The position numbers and the translations under genes were made by a program. A DNA stretch of 64,000 nt from Rehmannia glutinosa (lineage: Eukaryota > Streptophyta > Magnoliopsida > Lamiales > Orobanchaceae): assembly GCA_016081115.2 (NCBI GenBank), contig CM071926.1, positions 11,235,971 to 11,299,970 of the forward strand, read 5' to 3'. Within the stretch, counting starts at the first letter, position 1, and every line of letters starts with the position of its first letter. Positions 12,271-23,444 of the stretch are shown here, one piece after another. Under the pieces are notes generated by a model. That model was not told where the DNA came from, did not search any database, and saw only the letters and a program-made list of their open reading frames with translations.

Positions 12271-12774
12271 AGCTTTTACTATGATATAATAAATCTATTT
12301 GTGTCTGATATTTTTGATCATGAAATATCATCAAATTTCTACCAAAACATTCACAAATTTTACATTCAAAATTTTCACATTAATTTTTCTCCTCCAACGT
12401 CTATGAACATCACTTTTAATCTATAAATATACCAACATTTCATTCAACATATTCATACATATTCTCGCATCTTTCTAAAAACGTCACATTTTTTTCGTTC
12501 CAAAAATGATTAACTTAATGTTAGTATTTCTGTTTTTTGTTGGAGAATATACACCAGGAGAATTTTGGCTTTTTATTGATCTTCTTGTCTTCACAATTCT
12601 TCCTCTATTAACCGTAACAATTTATCTTAGCATGTTGTAATAATTAGATGATTATGTATGTCTATGTTGTCGAATAAAATCCTTTATTTAAATTTTTGTT
12701 ATGCATTGATGTTTTTATATAAAGTTTTTAATAATTGTATAATATTAATTCAATAATAATTATACCAGGTACAC
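12271..12774 (+). other. Cop-E gag-protease spacer with gene-like signals
   Basis: About 500 bp separates gag from protease. It contains a TATA-like box, TATAAATA (12422-12429), a 44-codon ORF (12506-12640) and an AATAAA (12673-12678) at spacings resembling a tiny transcription unit. See the separate small-ORF entry. Alternatively, this is merely the lineage's normal untranslated spacer. Confidence 0.5.
12506..12640 (+). CDS. 44-codon hydrophobic small ORF in Cop-E spacer
   Basis: The ORF starts at ATG 12506 in the context CAAAAATG and ends TAA 12638-12640. It encodes a strongly hydrophobic peptide: an N-terminal segment MINLMLVFLFFVG, then GEFWLFIDLLVFTILP and a Leu/Ile-rich end, so one or two membrane helices are plausible. 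The E-F-W...L-P...Y spacing weakly recalls the second half of PMP3/RCI2-type membrane proteolipids, but this is not a secure match. CACCAG at 12551-12556 could also be a splice acceptor, which would make the ORF's first part an intron end. Expression is unknown and chance is possible. Confidence 0.25.
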   Translation: MINLMLVFLFFVGEYTPGEFWLFIDLLVFTILPLLTVTIYLSML

Positions 12775-12789
12775 ATGGGAAACACCAAG

Positions 12790-13250
12790 AAAAGAGACTA
12801 TTGTCTACTTGATAGTGCAACAACACACTCAATATTAACAAATAAAGTATATTCTCGAGTGTTAAATTGTGCAAGGCACAAGTTACAACTATATCTGGTC
12901 TCGTTGAGATTATTGATGGCTCCGGGAATGCCTGTAGTGTTGTCTAATGGTACAACCTTGCATATTGAAAATGCATTGTTATCTAGTAGATCAAAAAAAA
13001 TCTACGAGTTTAATGGACGTGCACGATAATGGCTATTATTTGGAGACACTAAATGAAAATAATAAAGAGTGTCTATGTATCACATCCTATAAAATGGGAA
13101 AAGAATTGCCCATGAGAAATTTGAAGCAACAACATCTGGATTGTATTGCGTCCAAGTTAAAGCTTTTGAATCCTAACGCCACCATGCCTTGGAAGCTGGT
13201 GTATCCTGATATATTTGGGTTATGGCATGATCGCCTAGGACACCCATGAA
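12790..13250 (+). pseudogene. Cop-E protease and GAG-pre-integrase region
   Basis: The aspartic protease that cleaves the polyprotein is recognisable from YCLLDSATTHSILTNKVY, where Asp-Ser-Ala is the active-site triplet (family: D-S/T-G/A). The frame switches after about 13020 to an overlapping frame that ends WHDRLGHP (near 13249), the conserved GAG-pre-integrase zinc-binding motif at the integrase N-terminus. Stops separate the pieces, so no continuous polyprotein is readable. Confidence 0.75.
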
Positions 13251-13268
13251 CAACTATGATGCATAGGA

Positions 13269-14269
13269 ATGTTTAACACACCCACAAAAATGCTAATGTC
13301 CAAAGATTATTTATGTGAATCGAATTCACAAGAAAAATTTATTACTAAACCTTCCATGGAAAAGGTTGGTTATGAATCACCATCATTTTTACAACGTATT
13401 CATGGTGATATTTGTGGACCAATACATCCAGCAAGTGAACCATTTAGATATTTCATGGTCTTAATAGATGCATCGTGTAGATGGTCACACGTATGTTTAT
13501 TATCTACTAGAAATATGGCATTTGCTCGATTATTAGCGCAAATTATTAAACTCCGAGCATATTTTCCCGATTATCCCATCAAGAATATAAGGATGGATAA
13601 TGCCAGAGAATTTACATCAAAAAGTTTTGATGAATATTGCGCAGCACTGGAAATTAGTGTTGGTCACCCAATAGCACATGTTCATACTCAAAATGGATTG
13701 GCAGAATCCCTTATTAAAGGAGTTCAAATCATTGCTCGTACATTATTAATGAGATCAAATCTCACTAGTGCAGCATGGGGTCATGCAGTATTACATGCAT
13801 CAGCACTTATTAGATTACGCCCCACTGCTTATCATATGCATTCCCCAATGCAATTAACTCTCGGTTTTGAGCCAAATATTTTGCATCTATGCACTTTCGG
13901 TGTGTCGTTCGTCCCGATTCCACCACCTCAAAGGACAAAAATGGGTCCCAACATAGGCTTGGTATATATGTTGGATTTGATTCTCCATCAATTATTCGAT
14001 ATTTAGAGTCGATGATGGGAGATTTATTTACCGCCAGATTTGTGGATTGTCATTTTGACGAGACAATATTTGCATCAATGAGAAGGGATAAATATATTTT
14101 AGATAAACAAAAGTCAGTCGAGAGCATCTCCTGGAATGAACAAAGTTTGTCCCATTTAGATCCACGTACTTCTGAATGTGAAAATGAGGTGAATAGAATT
14201 ATTCATTTGCAAAAGGCCGCAAATGCTCGGCCCGAGGATTATTGTTCCGAGATGAAAATAAGAAAATGA
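13269..14269 (+). pseudogene. Cop-E integrase
   Basis: Integrase inserts the cDNA into the genome. The frame from 13269 keeps the whole catalytic core. The three acidic residues are in HGDICGP (first Asp), IRMDNAREF (second Asp) and TQNGLAESL (Glu), with normal order and spacing. Downstream it carries WGHAVLHA and the C-terminal LTLGFEPN. A frameshift around 13890-13960 moves the rest (GLYVGFDSPSIIRYLE-type region, near 13960-14070) to another frame, which ends at 14269. This is the best-preserved domain of Cop-E. Confidence 0.85.
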
Positions 14270-14399
14270 ATGATGATATTCCACGACAAAACGCGTGGTA
14301 GACCTATTGGCTCAAAAGAAAGGGGAGAATTGATAATAATGATCATGCTCCGATAAAATGTCGAGAGCCTAACACCTTAGAAAATGTACAAAATTAAAG

Positions 14400-15560
14400 C
14401 ACAGGAATCCCATGAGCTATTGTAATGAAATATGGGATCGAAATGAAATAATTATTGATGATAATTTTGCATTCTCGGTTTCTCAAGAAATCATTGGTGA
14501 TGATTATGATAGTAAACCACATTCTATAATAGAATGCGTCGTCGGAGCTGGTGACATATGTGGGAAAGCGATAAAATCGAGAATTAGCTTTCTTAAAGAA
14601 ACGAAATGTATTTGGAAAAATTACTCGAACTCCGGACAATGTAAAACCCATTGGGTATAATGGGTATTTGTTCGAAAGAGAAACGAGAGAAATGAAGTCA
14701 TGAGATATAAAGCACGACTTGTGGCTCAAGGATTTTCCCAAAGACCGAAATAGATTATGATGAAACATATTCACTGTGATGGATACAATCACATTTCGTT
14801 TTCCTATCGGTATGGTTGTCCATGAGAATCGGACATGCGTCTAAATGGCGTAATAATCGCATATCTATATGGTTCACTTGATTATGATATGAAAATCCAT
14901 GATGGATATAAAATGCCAAAATCGATATACTCCCCGTGAATTATACTTTCGATCAAATTGCAAAGATAGTCGTATGGATTGAAGTAATCCGATCGTATGT
15001 GGTATCATAGACTTAATGAATACCTTTCTAAGGAAGGTTACAAAAATGATACTATTTGCCCATGTGTTTTTATCAAAAGATCAGATACCGGATTTGATAT
15101 CATTGTTGTATATGTCGATGACATGAATTTGATTGGCACCCCTCAAGAATTGTCCAATGCTGCTATATATCTAAAGAAAGAGTTTGAGGTGAAAGACCTT
15201 GGAAAAACTAACTCTGTCTTGGTCTTGAGTTAGAGCATAAAGATAACGGGATACTTATCCACCAATCTGCTTACACTAAACGGATACTCAAATGATTTAA
15301 TATGGACAAGGCTCATCCCTTGAGTACCCCTATGGTTGTGCGCAGTTTAGAGCCTGAAAAAGATCCATTCTGACCAAAAGAGTCCAATGAAGAGATTTTA
15401 GGTCCTGAAGTACCTTATCTCAACGCTATTGGAGCATTAATGTATTTAGCACAATGCACTGGCAAAACATTGCTTTTTGTTGTCAATCTACTTTGCGCGA
15501 TACAACTCACGAGCCAACTTGAAGACATTGGAATGGTATTAAACACATCTTTTGATATCT
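14400..15560 (+). pseudogene. Cop-E reverse transcriptase
   Basis: RT copies the element RNA into DNA. The N-terminal fingers are recognisable near 14655-14770 (RYKARLVAQGFSQRP, then IDYDETYS). A degraded stretch follows. The palm/thumb part from 14997 reads WYHRLNEYLSKEGYKND and VVYVDDMNLIGTPQEL. The catalytic YVDD is encoded at 15111-15122. The thumb continues through FEVKDLGK. Several stops and at least two frame changes are present. Confidence 0.85.
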
Positions 15561-15576
15561 CAGTGGTACTATAGAT

Positions 15577-16119
15577 TTGGGGTTATACTACTCCAAGGAA
15601 TCCACTAATTATGGGTTAGTGGGTTATGCTGATGCTGGATATAGATCTGATTCGCACGAAGCTCGATCTCAATCTGGTTATGTATTTTGCTATAATGGTA
15701 CATCTATATCATGGCGATCTACCAAACAAACATTAGTGGCCACTTCTTCTAATCACTCTGAGATAATTGCGCTTCACAAAGTAGGGCAAATAATGTGTGT
15801 GTTAAGATTTGTTATATCTTATGTTCGAAATAATTGTCAATTGAAACCGGTTACAGATATCGCTACTATTATTTATGAGGATAATGTAACATGCATAGCA
15901 CAAGTGAAATGTGTTTACATAAAAGGTGATCGAACCAAACATATTTCACCAAAGTTTTTCCATACACACGAGCTCCAAAAAAGTGGAGAGGTAGATATTC
16001 AGCAGATTCGCTTATGTCACATTCTTGCTGATTTATTTACAAAATCCTTACGAACGTCTACATTTGAAAAGTTGGTTTACGGCATCGTAATAAGGAGAGT
16101 CCACACAAAGAAAGATTGA
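15577..16119 (+). pseudogene. Cop-E RNase H domain
   Basis: This is an open frame of 180 codons with the copia RNase H signatures in order: GLVGYADAGYRSD (first Asp), SGYVFCYNGTSISWRSTKQ, TSSNHSEIIAL (Glu), IIYEDNVTCIAQ (second Asp) and HILADLFTKSL near the end. All the usual catalytic acidic residues are visible, so the domain itself may be intact even though the polyprotein upstream is not. It is followed by a CAGGGGGAGC tract and a non-coding tail with repeated GGTTTTTAACGAGGC-like motifs. Confidence 0.88.
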
Positions 16120-16345
16120 TGCAACTAATATTCTTCATTTCAGGGGGAGCAAATATATTATGCGCTGTACTCTTTTTCCCTTACGTCCGGTTTCTATGCC
16201 ATTGTGTTTTTCCAGCTTAAGGTTTTTAACGAGGCGGCTTATGCACAAGGTCTGGTTTTTCCCTTATGCCATATTTTTTCCCACAGGGTTTTTATGCCTT
16301 GAGGTTTTCAACGAGGCATACTCATCCAACTTAGAATATTGCTAC

Positions 16346-16358
16346 GTCCAAGGGGGAG
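16346..16358 (+). other. Cop-E polypurine tract
   Basis: GTCCAAGGGGGAG directly precedes the 3' LTR, as expected for the plus-strand primer. Confidence 0.85.
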
Positions 16359-16635
16359 TGTTATGATATAATAGATGGACTTTAGCAACATTATAACCAC
16401 TCCAATCTTATGAATAATTTAATTTTATTACATAAGCAATTTGTATTATTATTGTGGAGTTGTGCCTATAATAGGCTATGGGCTTTGATTGTAAGACACA
16501 CCCAAAAATTCTAACAGAAATAAATGATTTACTTTCTCTCTAAATTATTCTCTCTCTCTCTCTCTCTATTTATACTTTCATAATTCGATAATATCACTAT
16601 TAATATTAGTTCTTAAATTAGTTCATTCTATAACA
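16359..16635 (+). repeat. Cop-E 3' LTR
   Basis: Starts TGTTATGATATAATAGATGG and ends CATTCTATAACA. It aligns along its length to 10645-10955, with a short deletion after CAACATT and a damaged TATA box (TATAATAG). Confidence 0.9.
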
Positions 16636-16640
16636 TTTAT

Positions 16641-17657
16641 ATGATTTTAAAATTGGGATAATTATCTGGAATTAATTTTGTGAAAAATGGATCCAGTTTT
16701 TATGAAAAATTTCTGAATTACATGTTTTAGAAACAAAATAATTCGGATTCGCATTCAGGCCTTGAGCAATCCGGGGGGCACAGGCAGCCTCGGCGAGCTC
16801 GGACGGGGCTCGGGCATGTCTCATTTTTAGTAGGCGCGTCATTTCCTTTGTTTTTCATGAAATTTTTTGTTTTATCCTTGTTCCCTAATTATTTTGATAA
16901 TTTAGGGGTTTTTAAAGTTGATTAAAATTATGATTTAATTTCTAAAAGTTAGATTTTTAATTAGAGAATTTTAATCAATTGATTAAAATTATGATTTAAT
17001 TTCTAAAAGTTAGATTTTTAAATTAGAGAATTTTAATCAAAAGACCAATATGATTGAACTTGGCTTATTAAAACATATGATTTTTTATAACTTAAATGTT
17101 TAGGAAACATTTATCATAAAATAATGAGTGGGAGAAGGATTCATGACAATAAATCATATGACCTCCATTATTGATCAAAGTACCGTGAGATTTAAGTGAC
17201 GCCTCGACACTTTTCGGTCCCCCTACGGATGGTTTTCATTTAAATAAATAATCAAGGCTTAATCTCCAAAATGATAGGAATTTAAAATTCAGCTCTTAAT
17301 TTTCCTACCCTACGGCGACGATTTTCTGTTAATTTTTAAAATCTGAAATAATGGGTAACACTCATAAGGATACATTCAAATAGTTTGAATGTACCTAGGC
17401 TAAATTAAAAGGTGATTAATAAATAAATGAAGATATGAGATGTCTTGATTATTTATTTTATTAATCTGAGATGGTCTCGATTTAATCGTCATTTGATTTG
17501 ACCTACCCTACGGCAACTTTTCAAATGTGAGATTAAATTACCTTGGAATTGGTAGGATAAACTTTATTGCTTTCATGCATCATGTATAATTCCTAAATTG
17601 AATGCTCTATGATGTTCGTTCGCTTATGTATGTTGCTTTATTTTAATTTCAGCAATC
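16641..17657 (+). other. Cop-A leader, right of the Cop-E insertion
   Basis: This is the remainder of the Cop-A untranslated leader. It contains a tandem duplication of about 60 bp (TTGATTAAAATTATGATTTA appears near 16918 and again near 16979). There are also two ACCTACCCTACGGC / CCTACCCTACGGC motifs (about 17305 and 17500). No ORF is supported. Confidence 0.6.
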
Positions 17658-18480
17658 ATGTCTGGTCCTATACTTGCACTGTTGAATGTTACATTAACTG
17701 GAGATTATTTTAATAAGTAAAAAATTAACACGAACATTGCACTCGTTTGTGAGAACCTTAAATTTGTTTTGATGGAAGAATGTCCTCCCGAACCCCCATT
17801 AATGCCGCACGTAGTGTCACGAGATATATGAAAAATAGATTGCCGCTAATAACAAAGCTCGGGCTTACTTATTAGCCGGTATGAACTACGTGCTTAGGAT
17901 GAAGCACAAGCACACCGAGACCGCTTATGAGATAATGGAGTCTCTGCAAGCTATGTTCATCGACCTTCCGATCAATCGAGGCATGAAAGCGTGAAAATGG
18001 CTATGAATGCTAATGTGAAGAAGGGCGGTCAAGAGGTGAGCATGTTTTGAACATGATCAACTACTTTCTTCGGCCGAGATCCATGATGCAACTATTGATG
18101 ATCATACACAAGTGAGTATGATTTTGGAATCACTCTCACGGTTTTCCTCTAATTCAAGAGCAACTATGTCATGAATAAATTATCTTATTCATTGACACAA
18201 TTACTCAATGAATTGCAAACTTTTGAGGCCATTTCCTTGGAAAGGTCAAAGAAGGGAGGCAAATGTTGCTAAGGATAAGCAAACTTCCTCTAAGAAGAGA
18301 AAGGGCCAGGGAAAATGGGGTGAATGAAAATAAAAGAAAAGAAAGAGTTCCAAAGACAAGAAGAAAGGTTCCTCCCAGCCAAAGGGAAAGTGTTTCCCTT
18401 TGTGGAGAAGAGGACATTGGAAGAGAACTTCCCCAAGTACCTCGCCGAGCTAAAGGGGAAAAAGAAAGATACTTAGTTCT
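17658..18480 (+). pseudogene. Cop-A gag, heavily broken
   Basis: ATG 17658 opens a copia UBN2-type Gag: it begins MSGPILALLNVTLTGDYF, and NLKFVLMEECPPEPP follows in frame after a stop. Further fragments in several frames match the Gag core (RMKHKHTETAYEIMESLQA near 17893-17950). A Lys-rich linker follows, then a zinc-knuckle remnant around 18391-18450 (TGTTTCCCTTTGTGG start, with CGEED and downstream PKY-type residues in different frames). Many stops and indels make this copy non-coding. Confidence 0.78.
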
Positions 18481-18489
18481 TATGAAGAG

Positions 18490-20545
18490 CTTGCCGAGGA
18501 TTTTTCACGATGCGAGTTGGCAATGGTGTAGTGGTTTTGGCAAAAACGTGGGAGTAGTTAGGCTTAATATTAGATATATGATTTCAATTTTAAATGTTAT
18601 TTATTTTATTCATAGTTTTCTTAGAAATTTGATTTCTATTTCGAATTTGCATGAACATTTATTTTCACTATCTTTTAATGATAATTCGATTATTATTTTT
18701 AAGAATGCGCGTGATATTTGTAGTGCAATATTGGAAAACAGACTGTTTAATTAAGCCAAATGGACAACCACCGCTAAATGCCGAAATATTTAGAGTAGAA
18801 CATCCTAAACTAAAAAGGCAAATGGTTTTCAAGATGATTATATATCGATATGTTTATTTCATGCATAGAAAATCCGAGACTTTTGAAAAAGTTAATTTCA
18901 TGCGGAAGAAAAACATCTAGGCAAATCTTTGAAGTGCCTTCAATCCAATCGAGGGCAAGTATCGCGTCTGAGTTCAAAGATTATTTGCTAGAGCATGGTA
19001 TTTTGTACCAACTCAAGCACACGACACTTCTCGAAAACGGTGGTGTTGCTAAAGGAAAACCGAACATTGCTTGATATGGTTAGGTAGATGATGAACTACA
19101 CGAAACTTCCGATTCATTTTGGGGGTATACATTGAAAACGACGGTTTACATTGTGAATGTAGTTAATTCAATTCAAAAAGACACCACTAGAGTTGTGGAA
19201 TAGGAGTAAAGTTAGTTTACGCCACTTCCGCATATGAGGGTGCCCATCACATGTCTTTGAAAGGAAAGACTGGAAAGTTGCATACATGTTCGAAGTATAT
19301 ATGTTCATTGGATATCCCAAAGGAATGAGGCGAGGTTTGTTTTATAATCCGCAAGAAAAGAAAATAATAGTTTCAACTAATGTTATCTTTCTTGAGAACG
19401 ATTATATTGAAAGATTCCAACCTCAAGTAAAGTTGTACTCGAGGAGTTACTTTCGATGAGATCAAACCACAACCAACAAGAGTTGTTGGGGAAATCGCTA
19501 AATTAGCACTATACCTGATTAAAATGTCATGACACGATGCAATGGAAGGGTGATTAGACCACCAATCTGCTATCGTCAAATCGAAGAGGCAAATGTTGCG
19601 GTCTCGATGGGGTAGATGATGATCCATTATATTTTCAACAAGTGATGGAGGATTCGATAAAGAGAGGTGGTTTGAAGCTATGAACCAAGAAATAGATTCG
19701 AGCCATAGGGTTTTCAAAGAAGATCAAGAGCAAAAGTCCGCAAATTGCTTAGATCCATTTATGGGTTAAAGCGAGCCTTAGGGTCATGGAACCATAGATT
19801 TGATGAGATGATCAACGCTTGGTTTTGACCAATGTGTTGATGAACCTTGTGTTTACAATTAGATCAATGATGGTAAAGTGGCATTTTTAGTGATTTACTA
19901 GATGACATTCTACTAATTGAGAATGAAGTAGAGATGTTAGATACGATTAAAGGTTGGTTTGCTAAGAAATTCCAAATAAAAGATTTGGATAAGCAAATTA
20001 TGTTCTTGGAATTTGAATCGTTCAAAATCACAAGAACAAATTATTGGCATTGTCTCGGGCTTCTTATATCGATATGATGCGGTTGCATTATAGAATGCAA
20101 GATTCAAGAAGGGTTACCTACCAACTCGATATGGAGTTGTTCTCTCCAAAGAGCAAGCGTGTCTAAGACATCTCGGGAAGAATAGGACATGAGACGTATC
20201 ACTATGCCTCTGCGATAGGCAACCTTATGTATGCTATGTTGTGTACTAGGCTCGGTATTTGATATGCGATATGATAGCCAACAAATTTTAATCTAATCCG
20301 AGAAATGTTTCATTAGATAATAGTCAAGAACCTTCTCAAGTATGTTTGAGAATAATATGTTTGTCTATTTAAGTGGTGACCTTAAAATAGACAACTACAC
20401 TGATTATGACTTCTAGTTAGACAATGATACTCGAAAATCGATATCCGGGTTAGTGTGCATTCTTGTTGATCCCTCAATAATACCCACATAAAAAAGTGTT
20501 TTTAGAGGCACAAGAACATAGGACTCGGAGACATGCCCCATATGC
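18490..20545 (+). pseudogene. Cop-A pol remnant (protease to RNase H)
   Basis: Order is preserved but sequence is badly decayed. A protease/pre-integrase part reads VRLNIRYMISILNVIY, NLISISNLHEHLFSLSF and AILENRLF (18556-18750). The integrase retains YLLEHGILYQL (about 18985), but the Gln-Asn-Gly-Val-x-Glu region is corrupted and most of the core is deleted. RT fragments include RSIYGLKRALGSWNHRFDEM (about 19750-19810) and LLDDILLIENEVEM (about 19895), the latter at the YVDD position with its first two residues altered. RNase H remains only as scraps to about 20530. The length is short for copia pol, so internal deletions have occurred. Confidence 0.72.
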
Positions 20546-20548
20546 TTT

Positions 20549-20564
20549 AGGGCAAGTGGGAGAT
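20549..20564 (+). other. Cop-A polypurine tract
   Basis: AGGGCAAGTGGGAGAT, purine-rich and directly before the 3' LTR. Confidence 0.8.
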
Positions 20565-21200
20565 TGTTAGGGATAGTGCCCTTAAATCAATTGTGAATGA
20601 TTTTTTTGATTATTAATAAATGCGACATTTATTTTAGAAATCTTTGACATATTGTATGTATTTTTTGAACATAATGAAAATCCTAGTATATTTATTGTAA
20701 CCATAATCTTAGTATATAAGAGTTGTATATAAGAGGATTAAGATTATGGATAATAAACTAAAAAATTAAGTCCGTGATGAAATTAATTAAAGTATGAGAT
20801 CTTTAATTAAAACATTATTAAAACGCCCACAATATTTTGAATGTGATTTGTCTTATCACGGGCCGGGTCGATGTGGAGACATCTTAGTAGGAAATTTACA
20901 TATGATCGATCATATAAGACTTGGACCAATTTAATTTGAATTTTCCATACAAATTCCATTGTAGAAATGGAAAATCAAATTAAATCATCGGATGATCATA
21001 TATGGATAAATCTTAATCCGGAGTGATTAAAGACTCTTTTATTTCTATATGATTCTTAATTTTTTCGTTTAAGTTTGTTCTACGACATTCCCAACACTTG
21101 CATTTTAGATTCACATTTGAATTAAATAGTCAGGGAATATAAATTCACGATATGGAATCTATTCATTCTTGCGAGAAATAGAAAGACGATTCTCTCATTT
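20565..21200 (+). repeat. Cop-A 3' LTR, segment 1
   Basis: Starts TGTTAGGGATAGTGCCC and follows the 5' LTR to GATTCTCTCATTT (5' LTR position 8821), then is cut abruptly by Sire-B sequence at 21201. The stretch equivalent to 8822-9251 (about 430 bp) is missing from the 3' LTR, so a deletion accompanied or followed the Sire-B insertion. Confidence 0.88.
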
Positions 21201-21771
21201 GCCCAAAAACATTGAGTACATAGATCCGGGCAAGAAAGGAGGGATCTCTTGGGCCGGAGCTTGACCAAATAGCAAATTTGCAAGTGGCTAAAAGTAAATC
21301 TTGAGTATGCGAGAAGAATAGAAGAAAGAAAACAAAGAGACAAACTCAGCTATGGGAGGAAAGACAAGAAAGATTAAGAAGAGATGAAGCTACCGGGAAG
21401 GCATATGAAAAGAAGAAGAAAGCGGTGACGATGAGAAAAAGAGTAGAAGAGAAGAAGATCTTGAACAAGATGAAAGAAGAGACAATGAAGGAGATGAAGT
21501 GTTCTTTGTTCACCCCTTCATGTATTTTTTACGATGTAAATACATACTATGTAAGTCTTCTCTGTAATAAAGCTATAAATTCTTCATTTTTTTGTAGACA
21601 AATGTTTGCTCGATACACTTTGTAAACAATTTGTGTAAAAGAACAAGAATGTTATGATCAATAAAAGATTTATTCTACGCATACATTCTATGTGAATACA
21701 CTATCTGTATGTATCTTTGCTATTTGCATTGTTGAATGATTTTAGTTTTGGCATCATCAAAAAGGGGAAAT
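21201..21771 (+). repeat. Sire-B duplicated internal tail with PPT
   Basis: Nearly the same sequence as 33632-34196. It encodes in broken form the Lys/Glu/Arg-rich coiled-coil end of the env-like region, an untranslated stretch with a TTCACCCCTTCATGTATTTT motif, and the PPT GGCATCATCAAAAAGGGG, which runs into TGTTAGG of the LTR. Its start at 21201 is abrupt and matches no element boundary. Confidence 0.88.
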
Positions 21772-23318
21772 TGTTAGGAAATTTATTGTTTAGATTTTGA
21801 TGAATGCCATGTAAAACTTAGAATAGGAAGTTGGCACCCCATTTTTGTTGTAAACTCGCATTGTAATAAATAGGGGCCGTCAAGTTGAGTTAAATCGGCC
21901 ATGCCCAAACATGCAAGAAGACAAGCGGAGACTAAAATGAAGACTCATTTGCAAGAGAGCCAAGTATGGCAAAGAAGGGTGAGACGGGAACTCTCTTGAA
22001 GAAGCGGTGAGATACAATCGAATGGAGTGTCGGTCAAGTCAACTCAAAAAAGCCGAGTCTCAAGTTGAAGTGAATGGAAGAGTCATCCAATGATTGGAAG
22101 GCGACTCTAAGTCACCTGGGAAAGCAAGGAAATGCGATCAAGTCGAGATAATCGAAAAGATCCGTTGCACGCGTAAAATCAAGAGAATTACCTAAACAAG
22201 TAATATCTCCATACTACCTTTCTCGAAGTGCTCGATCCCGAGCGTGCAAAAGAATAAACCAATGGGAAGCACTACACCGTGTCGAACTACGAAAAGGTGG
22301 AAAACAATTCATACGAGGAAACAACATTTCAAAGGATTTGCAACAAGACAAGCCAACGATAAAGTGACTTTAAAAAATAAGCCTATCTCTTCAACGGGCA
22401 TTTTTTGAAAGATCAATATAAAAGGCTGAGGAGTTTAATTGAAAAAAAAGCTTGACCAAGTGATTAAGAGACAAGAACCAAAAACGTTCAAGCAATTATT
22501 AGAAAATCTGAAATATTCTCAATCCTCAAGCTACACTACGAAGAACATCAATCCAACACTCACCCGTGAAGGAAAGATAACTTCAATCGGTTGAAGAGGA
22601 AAATCTTGAAAAATCAAGGGTCTACATTCCACGAAGGATTGTAGGAAGGTTCGAGTCGAACCAAGTCTTGAGTCTTTGGAGGGCTTCGTGATCAAATCCA
22701 AAGAGCTTGAGCAAGTGAGTTTAGTAGCAAGCGACTACCCAGTGAAGAAGGCGAGTCGTGCGAGAAGCCGGTGAGTGATCAAGGCGTCTCAGGTGAGTCC
22801 CAAAGGATCAAGTCACCGTGTGATCAAGACTTGTATCGGACTATTACCACTTTGTATCTTGATCAATACCTAGTGGATTCCTCCGGGAGTTGGAGAAGAG
22901 AGGAGTAGAAGAATTACCCCATCTTCGAACCTCTATAAAAATTTTATTGTGTCATTTACATTTCGCTCTTTAATTCCTGCATCTTAATTGTTTATATCTG
23001 TGATAAATTTGCTATCCACTTGATAATTTCTAAGTACTAAACCAAGCACTAAATCCTTGCTTAATCAAACTTAAGGGTGTTAAGTCTTCCGCTGAAAACT
23101 AACCACGATTGAGTTAATTTAGACTTAACACTTTGAGTTATTCCATCAACACTCGATTGAGTGCATTGAGAGACTAACTCTCGATTATCTAAATCGGTAT
23201 CCACGAGACACAAGCGTGTAGTATCAACTCTGAATATTTAAAAGGACTAAATCGAAAATTTGGTAAGGTTTATTCAATCCCCCTTCTAAACCTTACACTT
23301 ACACCCCTTGGACCTACA
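21772..23318 (+). repeat. Sire-B 5' (middle) LTR
   Basis: TGTTAGGAAATTTA to GGACCTACA, 1547 bp. The TATA box TATAAAAG (22417-22424) sits in a block conserved in all four Sirevirus LTRs of the window. The 3' LTR lacks roughly 330 bp that are present here after AATAAATAGG. Confidence 0.88.
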
Positions 23319-23320
23319 AG

Positions 23321-23333
23321 TGGTATCGGGCGG
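23321..23333 (+). other. Sire-B primer binding site
   Basis: TGGTATCGGGCGG lies 2 bp after the LTR. It resembles the initiator tRNA-Met complement TGGTATCAGAGC with changes at the CAG position. Such changes recur in this window (see findings). Confidence 0.75.
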
Positions 23334-23444
23334 TTGGTTCATTGAGCCTTCCGCACCAGTTACTAAACTAGATCTCCAAACTTTTCAAAGTCTGCTTTAG
23401 TACTTAAACTTTCAAAACTCTTTTTATCATTAAAAGTTATTATC

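Larger units (their letters stand above)
10645..16635 (+). mobile_element. Cop-E: near-complete Ty1/copia retrotransposon nested in Cop-A
   Basis: LTRs at 10645-10955 and 16359-16635 bound a 5.4-kb internal region ordered gag, protease, integrase, RT, RNase H, which is the copia order. A perfect 5-bp target duplication TTTAT flanks it (10640-10644 and 16636-16640), so both ends are original. Coding regions carry stops and frameshifts, so the copy is defective as written. It inserted into the Cop-A leader and is therefore younger than Cop-A. Confidence 0.93.

Noticed and set aside
23321..23340. possible tRNA gene at TGGTATC motifs
   Set aside because: These are primer-binding sites just after LTRs; no cloverleaf or A/B boxes are visible around them.
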